Shown piece after piece: positions 15,341 to 22,848 of a stretch of DNA of 33,705 bases (positions are counted from its first letter, which is position 1; the number at the start of each line of letters is the position of its first letter). Position numbers and translations under genes: made by a program. Location: contig JAFAAP010000268.1 in the NCBI GenBank assembly GCA_023426505.1, positions 1 through 33,705 of the forward strand. Reading direction: 5' to 3'. A model generated the notes under the pieces. The model was not told the origin of the DNA. It saw only the letters and a program-made list of their open reading frames with translations, and did not search any database. This DNA is from Pseudomonadota bacterium. GTDB taxonomy: Bacteria; Pseudomonadota; Alphaproteobacteria; Rhizobiales; Beijerinckiaceae.

Positions 15341-15965
15341 CGGCTTCGGCACCTTTGAAGGCGATGCGGAAGAACGCTTCGCCCAGATCCTTCGGCGCGG
15401 GGCTGCCGGACTTTCGCCATTCCAGCGTCCAATTGAGCATCCCGATCAGGGCATAGCGCAGCGCTACCAGATCCGTTCCCTCCTCCAGCCGACCCGCAGC
15501 CGACGCGCGGGTGATCAGCCCTTCCCAATAATCTTCGTAGGACGCCCGGATCCTGCGAAGCCGCTTTTTCACGTCAGGGGGCACATGATTGTAGCAGCGG
15601 ATATTGGCCGATGCGTAGTCGCCGCGCTCGTGCAGCGCCTGCAGGTGGGCAATCATCGCAACGCGAATGACCTCGAGCGGATCGGCATCGGCCGGAAGGG
15701 CATCGGTCGCTGCTTTCACCTGATTCTGCACCAGGGCAATACCCTGCGACAGAACCTCTTCGGCGAGATCCTCCTTGGAGTCGTAATGATAATAGATGCT
15801 GCCGGCCTTCATCCCGGTCGCTGCGGCGATGTCCCGAAGGGACGTGGAGGCGTAGCCATGAGCGCGGAACAGGCTTGCGGCTTTGTCGAGGATCAGGCGC
15901 CGTGTTCCGTCCGGCGTGCCGGCTTTTCGGCTCTGGTCGGGTTTGGGTTTCATATCCATTGTCAT
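15327..15965 (-). CDS. TetR/AcrR-family transcriptional regulator
   Basis: 212 residues from ATG 15965 (AGGCGGCA just upstream). HTH region about residues 24-66: LILDKAASLFRAHGYASTS, LRDIAAATGMKAGSIYYHYD, SKEDL. The C-terminal part (NIRCYNHVPPDVKKRLRRIR; YEDYW) resembles acyl-CoA-responsive TetR proteins. It is divergent from the carboxylase operon, and a CTAACA-AA-TGTTAG palindrome lies between them. Probable repressor of the carboxylase genes and of itself plus the racemase. Effector unknown. Confidence 0.9.
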   Translation of the reverse strand: MTMDMKPKPDQSRKAGTPDGTRRLILDKAASLFRAHGYASTSLRDIAAATGMKAGSIYYHYDSKEDLAEEVLSQGIALVQNQVKAATDALPADADPLEVIRVAMIAHLQALHERGDYASANIRCYNHVPPDVKKRLRRIRASYEDYWEGLITRASAAGRLEEGTDLVALRYALIGMLNWTLEWRKSGSPAPKDLGEAFFRIAFKGAEADDSA

Positions 15966-16065
15966 TGCCGCCTAAGAGCCTTCGCAGTCCGGAAGTCCAG
16001 TCACGCCGTGGCGGGCCCGCACTCAGACGGTGCATCGGGAGACTTGCCAACCTCGGCTCGTTATT

Positions 16066-16079
16066 CTAACAAATGTTAG
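16066..16079. promoter_or_regulatory. Candidate TetR operator CTAACA-AA-TGTTAG
   Basis: Perfect 6-bp inverted arms with a 2-bp centre, extended by outer ATT(C)/(G)AAT arms (ATTCT at 16063-16067 and AGAAT at 16082-16086). It lies 100 bp from the TetR start and 48 bp before the carboxylase start, as expected for an operator that controls both directions. Confidence 0.6.
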
Positions 16080-16127
16080 GTAGAATTCCGGACTCAGTCA
16101 ATTCCGCCGGGGCCGAAAGGATGGTCG

Positions 16128-17729
16128 ATGGCAGTTCTTACGAGCAAGGCCGACACGAACAGTTCCGTTTTCCAGGACAACGCCCGCGTCTATGATGGCC
16201 TTCTTGCCGATCTTCATGCGAAATTCGACTGGGCGCTCGCCGGCGGGGGTGAGAAGATGGTGTCGCGCCACCTGGCGCGCGGCAAGATTCTGGTGCGCGA
16301 CCGCATTGACCAGCTGATCGATCCGCTGACGCCGTTTCTGGAACTGTCGCCGCTCGCCGCGTGGGGGCTGTATCACAACAGCCTCCCGTCGGCTGGCATC
16401 GTGACGGGCATCGGCACGATCCGGGGCGTCACCTGCGTCATCATCGCCAACGACGCCACCGTGAAGGGCGGCTCGTTCTACAAGGAGACCGTCCGCAAGC
16501 ACATCCGCGCGCAGGACATCGCGATCGAGAACCGCCTTCCGGTCGTCTACCTGGTCGACTGCGGCGGCGCCAACCTGCAGAACCTCGAGGATGTCTTTCC
16601 CGATCAGGAGCACTTCGGGGGCACTTTCTACCGGCAGTGCCGGATGTCCGCGGACGGTCTGCCGCAACTCGCCGCCGTCTTCGGGGAGTGCACGGCCGGC
16701 GGGGCCTACATTCCCGCGCTGTGCGACGAGTTCGTCATGGTGGCCAAGAACGCGTCGATCCATCTCGGCGGCCCGCAGATCGTGAAGGCGGCGATCAGTG
16801 AAGTGGTCGATCGCGACACCCTCGGCGGGGCGCTGATGCATGCAACGGTTTCCGGCGTGTCGGACCACTATGCCGCCGATGAGCACCAGGCGATCGCCAA
16901 GCTGCGCGACATGATCGGCGCGCTCAACTACCCGCAGCCTCTCGCAGGCGACATCCGCGAGCCGCGGCCGCCGCTCTATGACGCCAGCGAACTTCCCGGC
17001 ATTGTCGGCGGAGACCTGTCGCGGCCACTCGACCAGCGCGAAATCATCGCCCGCCTTGTGGACGGCAGCGAGTTCCACGAGTTCAAGCCCCTGTTCGGCG
17101 AAACGCTGGTGTGCGGGTTCGCCCACATCGAGGGGCTGCCTGTCGGCATCATCGCCAACAACGGCGTGCTGTTCCCCGACAGCACCCTCAAGGGCGTGCA
17201 CTTCATCGAACTGTGCGACCAGCGGCAGGTGCCGCTCCTGTTCCTCCAGAATACGACGGGCTTCATGGTGGGCACGGACGCGGAGCGGAACGGCATCTCG
17301 AAGCACTCGGCCAAGCTCGTCTATGCGGTCTCGAACGCCCGCGTCCCGCGCTATACCGTCGTCACCGGTGGCTCCTACGGAGCGGGAAACTACGGCATGA
17401 GCGGCCGCGGCTTCCGGCCGAGGTTCATGTTCATGTGGCCGAATGCGCGCCTGGGCGGCATGAATCCGGACGTCGGGTCCTCCGTGCTGATGGACCTGCG
17501 CATGGCCAGCATTTCACGCAAGCCGGCCACGGCTGAGGAACTGGCTGCCTACGAGGCCGAGCTGCGTCACATGTTTCACGTCAAATCGGATCCGTACTAC
17601 TGCACGGCCCGCATCTGGGACGATGGCATCATTGATCCCCGGGACACGCGCAAGGTCTTGGCCCTCTGTCTCGCGACCGGCGCCATGCGTCCGCCCATCC
17701 CCGGCAACCGGCCCGTCTACCGGATGTGA
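16128..17729 (+). CDS. Acyl-CoA carboxylase, carboxyltransferase (beta) subunit, MCC/GCC-like
   Basis: 533 residues, usual length; ATG 16128 with GAAAGGA upstream. Transfers carboxyl from biotin to an acyl-CoA. N-terminal half: GIGTIRGVTCVIIANDATVKG, DVFPDQEHFGGTFY, GECTAGGAYIPALCDE; C-terminal half: LFLQNTTGFMVG, GGSYGAGNYGMSGRGFRPRF and MWPNARLGGMNPD. The overall pattern matches 3-methylcrotonyl-CoA or geranyl-CoA carboxylase beta subunits more than propionyl-CoA ones. It differs in details (ECTAGG for SCTAGG, ARLGGMNPD for the usual ARI-type segment), so the substrate may be another branched enoyl-CoA. The gene for the alpha subunit starts 7 bp downstream. Confidence 0.9.
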   Translation: MAVLTSKADTNSSVFQDNARVYDGLLADLHAKFDWALAGGGEKMVSRHLARGKILVRDRIDQLIDPLTPFLELSPLAAWGLYHNSLPSAGIVTGIGTIRGVTCVIIANDATVKGGSFYKETVRKHIRAQDIAIENRLPVVYLVDCGGANLQNLEDVFPDQEHFGGTFYRQCRMSADGLPQLAAVFGECTAGGAYIPALCDEFVMVAKNASIHLGGPQIVKAAISEVVDRDTLGGALMHATVSGVSDHYAADEHQAIAKLRDMIGALNYPQPLAGDIREPRPPLYDASELPGIVGGDLSRPLDQREIIARLVDGSEFHEFKPLFGETLVCGFAHIEGLPVGIIANNGVLFPDSTLKGVHFIELCDQRQVPLLFLQNTTGFMVGTDAERNGISKHSAKLVYAVSNARVPRYTVVTGGSYGAGNYGMSGRGFRPRFMFMWPNARLGGMNPDVGSSVLMDLRMASISRKPATAEELAAYEAELRHMFHVKSDPYYCTARIWDDGIIDPRDTRKVLALCLATGAMRPPIPGNRPVYRM

Positions 17730-17736
17730 GGCATTC

Positions 17737-19737
17737 ATGAACCCCATCGCCACGGCCCCACGGCCGATCCGCACGGTTCTCATCGCCAACCGGGGAGAGA
17801 TCGCGTGCCGCGTCATGCGAACCTGCCGGCGCCTCGGCCTCCGGTCCATCGCCATCTACTCGGATGCGGACGCCGATGCCCTCCACGTGCGCACGGCCGA
17901 CGAAGCGCATCACGTCGGTGGCGCGGCGGCGGCCGAGAGCTATTTGAACATCGACGCGATCCTCGCGGCAGCGCGCGCCAGCGGGGCCGACGCGATTCAT
18001 CCGGGCTACGGGTTCCTCTCGGAGAACGCGGAGTTTGCACGCCGCTGCGGGGACGAGGGCGTCATCTTCGTGGGACCCTCTCCGGCTGCTGTTGCGGCCA
18101 TGGGGTCCAAGATCGAAGCGAAGAAGATCGCTGTTGGGGCAGGGGTGGCAACCGTTCCCGGCTATCACGGATCCGATCAGTCGGCACTGCGGCTCGAGAA
18201 CGAAGCCGTGGCGATCGGCTTTCCGGTTCTCATCAAGGCGTCGGCGGGCGGTGGCGGGCGCGGCATGAGGCTAATCGAGCGCGCCGAGGAGTTTGCCGCC
18301 GCCCTTCAATCGGCGAAGGCCGAAGCGCGGTCCGCATTCGGCGACGATGCCGTGCTCCTGGAAAAATACATCGCCAACCCCCGGCACCTGGAGGTCCAGA
18401 TCGTCGGCGACATGCACGGAAACATCGTCCACCTGTTCGAGCGCGACTGTTCCGTCCAGCGCAACAATCAGAAGGTTCTTGAAGAGGCGCCGGCTCCCAA
18501 CCTGTCCGATGGTGTTCGCGAAACGCTGTTCGACGCGGCGCTGCGGCTCGGCCGCACCATCGGCTACAGTTCCGCCGGCACCGTGGAATTCATCATGGAG
18601 GCCGGAGGTGCCGCGCCGTACTTTCTGGAAATGAACACCCGGCTTCAGGTCGAGCATCCGGTGACCGAGGCGATCACTGGCCTCGATCTGGTCGAGTGGC
18701 AGTTGCTCGTTGCCGCCGGGCTTCCGCTGCCGCTGCGGCAGGACCAGATCCACCGCAAGGGTCACGCCATCGAGGCGCGGCTGGCGGCGGAGCGGCCCGA
18801 TGCCGGATACCAGCCGTCGGTCGGCCGCATCGTCCATGTGACATCGCCGACCGGCCTTCGGTTCGACACGGGGGTGGCCACCGGCTCGAGCGTCGGCCTC
18901 CGCTACGACAGCATGATCGCCAAGCTGATCGCGCACGGGCCTGACCGGGATGCTGCAGTCGCCCGTCTGTCCCGCGGCTTGGAGGATCTCGCCCTTCTGG
19001 GGCTCCCGACCAACCAGGCCTTTCTGCGCGACTGTGTAATGGCTCCCGCCTTCGCCGACGGGCGGGCCACGACGAGGTTCCTGACAGAGGCCTTCCCCGA
19101 GGGATGGCAGCCCGACGCCGCAGCCCTCGCGAACGTCCGTGCTCTTGCGGCGATTCTTTGGGCCGAGGACCGCGCCAGCGATGACACACGTGTGTGGCAC
19201 CGGATGGACGGGTTCCGGATCATGGGCGCGCGCCGGCCGGCTCATCTGAGCCTCACGGTCACGGACGAATTCGGAACCGCGGACGTGCAGCTGACGCGGA
19301 ATGCGCTCGGCTACGGGGCCGCCATCGGCGGTGCGGCCGTGCCATTGGGCTGGGATCGGACTTCGGAATACCAGCGCATCGACGGCAGACCCGTCCACGG
19401 GCGCGTTGACGGGGGCACGGTCCATGCCGCGCATGGCGGTCTCTCCATCTCGGCAACAGTGATCCCGGCCATCGACGTCGGCAGTGAGACGGAGTTGTCG
19501 GCAGCGGGGGCAGAGAGCGTGTTGGCTCCGCTGCCCGGCCTGGTGACGGCCATCGCGGTCAAGCCGGGCGACAAAGTTGCGAAGGGCGACATGGCCTTGC
19601 AGATCGAGGCGATGAAGCTCGTCCACACGCTCACCGTCGAGGTCGATGGAACAGTCCGGGCTGTGCACTGCAAGGTCGGCGACACGGTTGCCGCGGGTGC
19701 CACGCTGATTGAGATGGCAAGCGAAACAGAGGAATAG
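17737..19737 (+). CDS. Acyl-CoA carboxylase, biotin carboxylase/biotin carrier (alpha) subunit
   Basis: 666 residues from ATG 17737; upstream in-frame starts overlap the beta gene and lack homology, so they are rejected. Order: biotin carboxylase domain (IRTVLIANRGEIACRVMRT; IHPGYGFLSENAEFA; ATP-grasp KASAGGGGRGMR; FLEMNTRLQVEHPVTE), a linker domain, and a C-terminal biotinyl domain (LPGLVTAIAVKPGDKVAKGD; biotin lysine Lys627 in EAMKL, about 40 residues from the end). The usual motif is EAMKM; Leu after the lysine is a mild variant. Forms the holoenzyme with the beta subunit. A 3-methylcrotonyl/geranyl-CoA-type function is inferred. Confidence 0.92.
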   Translation: MNPIATAPRPIRTVLIANRGEIACRVMRTCRRLGLRSIAIYSDADADALHVRTADEAHHVGGAAAAESYLNIDAILAAARASGADAIHPGYGFLSENAEFARRCGDEGVIFVGPSPAAVAAMGSKIEAKKIAVGAGVATVPGYHGSDQSALRLENEAVAIGFPVLIKASAGGGGRGMRLIERAEEFAAALQSAKAEARSAFGDDAVLLEKYIANPRHLEVQIVGDMHGNIVHLFERDCSVQRNNQKVLEEAPAPNLSDGVRETLFDAALRLGRTIGYSSAGTVEFIMEAGGAAPYFLEMNTRLQVEHPVTEAITGLDLVEWQLLVAAGLPLPLRQDQIHRKGHAIEARLAAERPDAGYQPSVGRIVHVTSPTGLRFDTGVATGSSVGLRYDSMIAKLIAHGPDRDAAVARLSRGLEDLALLGLPTNQAFLRDCVMAPAFADGRATTRFLTEAFPEGWQPDAAALANVRALAAILWAEDRASDDTRVWHRMDGFRIMGARRPAHLSLTVTDEFGTADVQLTRNALGYGAAIGGAAVPLGWDRTSEYQRIDGRPVHGRVDGGTVHAAHGGLSISATVIPAIDVGSETELSAAGAESVLAPLPGLVTAIAVKPGDKVAKGDMALQIEAMKLVHTLTVEVDGTVRAVHCKVGDTVAAGATLIEMASETEE

Positions 19738-19739
19738 TC

Positions 19740-20198
19740 ATGGCTGGCTTGTGGTACGAGGAGTTTGAGGTTGGAATGGTGTTCGAGCACGAATGGACGC
19801 GCACCATCACCGAGACGGACAACAAGTGGTTTTCGCTGCTCACCATGAACACGCAGCCCGTCCACATCGATTCCCATGCGGCCGCGCAAAGCGTCTGGAA
19901 GCGGCCGCTGGTGAACAGCCTGCTGACGCTCGGCCTCATGGTCGGAATGTCCGTGAACGACACGACGTTCGGCACCACCATCGCCAATCTCGGCATGAGC
20001 GACGTGAAGTTCACCCACCCGCTATTCGAAGGCGACACGATCCATGTGCGCACGACCGTTCTGGCAAAGCGCGAGAGCAAGTCGCGGCCCGGTGAGGGCA
20101 TTGTCACATTCCGGCACGAGGTCTTCAATCAGGATAACGTGAATTGCGGATCCTGCGACCGGCAGGCGCTGATGCGCATGCGCCCTACTACAGCGTGA
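19740..20198 (+). CDS. MaoC-like hot-dog hydratase
   Basis: 152 residues; ATG 19740, only 2 bp after the carboxylase stop, so coupled. Single hot-dog domain with the hydratase region TETDNKWFSLLTMNTQPVHI. His42 aligns with the catalytic His of (R)-specific enoyl-CoA hydratases, but the Asp five residues before it is Asn37. This LTMN-(x)3-VHID pattern is one I associate with mesaconyl/itaconyl-CoA-hydratase-like MaoC proteins, so Asn may be the subfamily norm. It would add water to the unsaturated (possibly carboxylated) CoA ester made by the neighbouring enzymes. The end of the plus-strand operon. Confidence 0.85.
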   Translation: MAGLWYEEFEVGMVFEHEWTRTITETDNKWFSLLTMNTQPVHIDSHAAAQSVWKRPLVNSLLTLGLMVGMSVNDTTFGTTIANLGMSDVKFTHPLFEGDTIHVRTTVLAKRESKSRPGEGIVTFRHEVFNQDNVNCGSCDRQALMRMRPTTA

Positions 20199-20205
20199 TG
20201 CGCCA

Positions 20206-20245
20206 GCCTTTTCGCCTGGGTCCCGGAGTCGCGTGACGAAAAGGC
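20206..20245 (+). terminator. Inverted repeat downstream of the MaoC gene
   Basis: GCCTTTTCG (20206-20214) and CGAAAAGGC (20237-20245) pair over 9 bp with a 22-base loop, starting 7 bases after the hydratase stop. No T-run follows on the plus strand, so termination is uncertain. Its 3' arm overlaps the hairpin at 20241-20272, so the two structures exclude each other. Confidence 0.4.
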
Positions 20246-20272
20246 GGCGGCCGTTGGTCGTGCTGCCGCCTT
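20241..20272 (-). terminator. Candidate intrinsic terminator for the minus-strand SDR gene
   Basis: On the minus strand AAGGCGGC ... GCCGCCTTTT forms an 8-bp GC-rich stem with a 16-base loop followed by a T-run of four. It lies about 240 bases past the SDR stop. It may be bidirectional with the overlapping plus-strand repeat. Confidence 0.45.
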
Positions 20273-20512
20273 CGGAGCGTCGCTCACGGGCTGTCTTGCA
20301 TGGCACGATGGCCGTTCGAGCCTCGGAAGGCCTGCGGCACGAGGCAGGCGCGATCGTGCCGCAATGGTGACCAAGGCGGGCCCGCCCGGCCGCAGGTAGG
20401 CGACAACGGCGTCGGATTGCCGGCACTATCCGCGGGTGCTTCCGCCGCAGCCACTCAAGCGAGGGCTGCGCGGCCGGCTGGTGGCCGGGCCGGATCCGCG
20501 TTTAGCCTCGGC
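20273..20512. other. Gene-free stretch between convergent hydratase and SDR genes
   Basis: Apart from the hairpins above, it holds a perfect 12-bp palindrome GGCGGGCCCGCC (20375-20386). A long open frame on the plus strand from 20300 is an antisense shadow of the SDR gene. No supported gene. Confidence 0.6.
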
Positions 20513-21292
20513 TTACAGTGCGGAAATGCCGCCCGTGATGCTGATGGTCTGGCCGGTGATCTTGGCGGCGGCAGGGCTGGCCAGAAAGACCACCATGGCG
20601 GCCAGATCCTCAGGCGTGGCGACGCCGAGGCTGGCAAGAGTCTCGGCCTTGCCGAACAGCCGGTTCGAAAAAGAATCGCTCATGAGTTTGTCGTAGAGCG
20701 GTGTTCCCTGCACGATGCTCGGGGTGAGGCAGTTGACGCGGATGCCGTTCCGCTTCGCCTCATAGGCCATGCCGCGGCAGAACATCACGATCGCCGCCAT
20801 GGCGGCCCCGATTACCGTTTCTCCCGGCGTGGCAATCTTAGCCGCGTCCGAGGCCAGGCAGATGATCGATCCGCCGCCCTGCGCAGTCATGTGCGGCAGG
20901 ACCGCACGGGCCGGATGGATGATGCCGGCAGCGATCATGGAGATGGTCGGCATAACGTCGCCGATGGGGATTTCATGCAGCAGCTTCGGCATCGGATCGC
21001 CGCCGCCGCAGCTCAGCAGAACGTCGATGTGGCCCATGCGGCGGGCCGCATCGTCCGCGGCCTCCTGCATCGCCTCGGCATTTCGGGCGTCGCACTGGGC
21101 GTAGTGGATGATCGCGTTCGGAAACTGCTCGGACAGCTGCGCGCAGGCTGCCCCGCCCCGGTTCTGGTTCCGCCCAACGATTGTGAGGTTGGGCACGCCG
21201 TGCGCCAGAAGGGCTTGAGCGCTGGCAAAGCCGATGCCCGCGGTTCCGCCGACGATCAGCGCTGAGGAAGCTTCCATGGCCTTGGGTGTCAT
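20513..21292 (-). CDS. Short-chain dehydrogenase/reductase-family protein with degenerate active site
   Basis: 259 residues; ATG 21292, or Met6 at 21277. The SDR Rossmann fold is clear: cofactor motif GGTAGIG (15-21), acidic residue region, LSCGG near strand 4, the strand-5 segment GSIICLASDAA with Ser148, NGIRVNCLTPS, and the C-terminal ITGQTISITGG. The catalytic Tyr and Lys are absent: Ile161 and Met165 occupy Ser+13 and Ser+17 (sequence VIGAAMAAIVMF). It may be a non-catalytic or differently acting SDR, or part of a conserved subfamily with this change. Convergent with the MaoC gene, so not in that operon. Confidence 0.85.
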   Translation of the reverse strand: MTPKAMEASSALIVGGTAGIGFASAQALLAHGVPNLTIVGRNQNRGGAACAQLSEQFPNAIIHYAQCDARNAEAMQEAADDAARRMGHIDVLLSCGGGDPMPKLLHEIPIGDVMPTISMIAAGIIHPARAVLPHMTAQGGGSIICLASDAAKIATPGETVIGAAMAAIVMFCRGMAYEAKRNGIRVNCLTPSIVQGTPLYDKLMSDSFSNRLFGKAETLASLGVATPEDLAAMVVFLASPAAAKITGQTISITGGISAL

Positions 21293-21648
21293 GCCTGTCG
21301 ATCATCTCCGGTTTCAGATTCTGCTGCAGGTTCGCATCGGACGGAGGCGAAATGCAACAGCGCAGCTCCGTCCTGATTGGATCGCGGGGCACTGGATTCG
21401 GGTCCTTGCGCCATCTGCAGTCGATTGGAGCCAATCCTCGCCCCCGATGCGGTGGGCTCTGGAAGCCCTGCGCGGGATTCTGCATGCAGCGGCGGCTCGA
21501 CGCCGGTCACGTTCCGCGCTGCTCAAATTCCCACGGTAGATGCCTGTTGGCAGATGCTGCCCGTCTGGGACGCTCCATTGTGGCGGCACACAATGGATAT
21601 TAGAACTGGAACTGGAAATTTGGCGTGCTCGGATCAGGTGGACAGGTC
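21293..21648. other. Gene-free stretch between SDR gene and integrase remnant
   Basis: About 355 bases. I looked for a tRNA or tmRNA 3' end, the usual attachment site beside a P4-type integrase, and found no T-arm/acceptor pattern. It includes the inverted repeat CCATTGTG...CACAATGG near 21571-21598. Small open frames lack support. Probably the border of the catabolic block and the accessory region. Confidence 0.5.
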
Positions 21649-22292
21649 ATGAAGGGCAGGGGGAGGCACCCTGAGAAAGCGTTGTCGGCGATGCAGGTCC
21701 GAAACCTGAAGGAGCCTGGCCGCTATGCTGATGGAAGCGGGCTCTATCTGGTGGTCGACCCTTCGGGGGCGAAGCGGTGGCTCCTGCGGACCGTAGTTCA
21801 GGGCAGACGGCGCGACATCGGCTTGGGAGGTGTCGCCCTCGTGTCACTCAGCGAAGCGCGGGAAAAGGCGCTCAGCTACCGCAAGCTGGCTCGTGAGGGT
21901 AGGGATCCGCTGGCCGAGAGATCCAAGGAGCGGCGGGAGATCCCGACCTTTGCGCAGGCTGCCGCACATGTTCATACCGAGCACAATGCCAGCTGGAAGA
22001 ACAAGAAGCACATCGACCAGTGGATCAACACGCTCAATGACTACGTAATTCCTCATTTCGGGGAGACGCGCGTCGATCAGGTCCAGACGCCCGATGTCTT
22101 AAAAGCTTTGGCCCCGATCTGGTTGACAAAGCCGGAGACGGCGCGGCGGGTGCGCCAACGGATTGGCGCCGTCATGGACTGGGCCAAGGCTGCCGGTTTC
22201 CGATCAGGCGAAAACCCGGTCGAGGGTGTTGAAAAGGGGTTGCCGAAGCAGATTGGCCGCGACACTCACCACGAGGCCATGCCCTATGGAGA
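21649..22292 (+). pseudogene. Tyrosine integrase (P4-type, DUF4102), truncated
   Basis: From ATG 21649 (AGGTGG upstream) the frame encodes the N-terminal integrase arm-binding domain (ALSAMQVRNLKEPGRYADGS; GLYLVVDPSGAKRWLLRTV; SLSEAREKALSYRKLAREGR) and the core-binding domain (TFAQAAAHVHTEH; PETARRVRQRIGAVMDWAKA). It stops resembling integrases after HHEAMPYGE, before the catalytic domain with the R-H-R-Y residues. From about 22290 the DNA is a ligase D fragment in another frame. The original integrase would be about 400 residues. It cannot recombine DNA; it marks a former genomic island. Confidence 0.88.
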
Positions 22293-22756
22293 AGCGGCGC
22301 GACTCCCTTTATTCCGGGAGACGGAGCCTCGACTGGCTCAAGGTGAAGTGTATCAACGCCGAAGAGTTTGTCATCATCGGTTACACCGAGCCTCAACGAT
22401 CACGGGTTGGGTTTGGCGCTCTCCTCGTTGGCTATTACACGCCCTCCGGAGAGCTGACGTACGCCGGCAAGGTTGGAACGGGGTATTCACGCGAATTCCT
22501 TAAGAGCCTTCGGGCAAAGCTCGAGCGGATCGAGCAAGGAAAGCCGACAGCGACCCTGCCGAAGGGAACCTACATGCGGGCGCGGGTGCATTGGGTCAAG
22601 CCGCGCTATGTGGCCCAGGTCGAATTCACGGAATGGACAAGAGACAACATCCTGCGCCACCCGAGCTTTCTCGGATTGCGCGAAGACAAGGATACGCGTG
22701 AGGTCGTCGTGGACCGCCCGGCCCCGGCGGCCACAACGATGCGGCGGCGCTCCTGA
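22293..22756 (+). pseudogene. ligD: 3' fragment of ATP-dependent DNA ligase D (ligD)
   Basis: Reads from about KRRDSLYSGRRS through DWLKVKC (ligase motif V), EFVIIGYTEPQRSRVGFGAL, GYYTPSGELTYAGKVGTGYS, HWVKPRYVAQVEFTEWTRD and HPSFLGLRED, to a stop at 22754-22756. This is the OB-fold end of the ligase domain of LigD, the bacterial non-homologous end-joining enzyme. The adenylated lysine and the polymerase and phosphoesterase parts are absent, so it cannot ligate. The fusion to the integrase at about 22286-22298 is in a different frame. An upstream in-frame ATG at 22286 would give a 157-residue product without the active site. Confidence 0.9.
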
Positions 22757-22848
22757 CCGAGCGGCCGCCGGCATCCAGAACGCGGCCTAGCCGATTTTCA
22801 AGCCATGCTGGCAATAAATCCGCTAGACCGTGAGAACACCCTCAGCCT

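Noticed and set aside
16098..17306. 402-codon minus-strand frame across the carboxylase beta gene
   Set aside because: Antisense shadow; the plus strand encodes a full-length conserved carboxyltransferase.
17623..17736. N-terminal extension of the biotin carboxylase
   Set aside because: This in-frame extension overlaps the end of the beta-subunit gene and lacks family similarity; the start at 17737 fits the conserved N-terminus.
18271..19668. 465-codon minus-strand frame across the carboxylase alpha gene
   Set aside because: Antisense shadow of a well-conserved biotin carboxylase.
20300..21265. Long plus-strand open frame (321 codons) opposite the SDR gene
   Set aside because: It is antisense to a clear SDR coding sequence, has no recognisable motifs and no ribosome site; GC-rich codon bias creates such shadows.
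21293..21648. tRNA gene as integration site next to the integrase remnant
   Set aside because: No acceptor stem/T-arm pattern could be found by eye on either strand.
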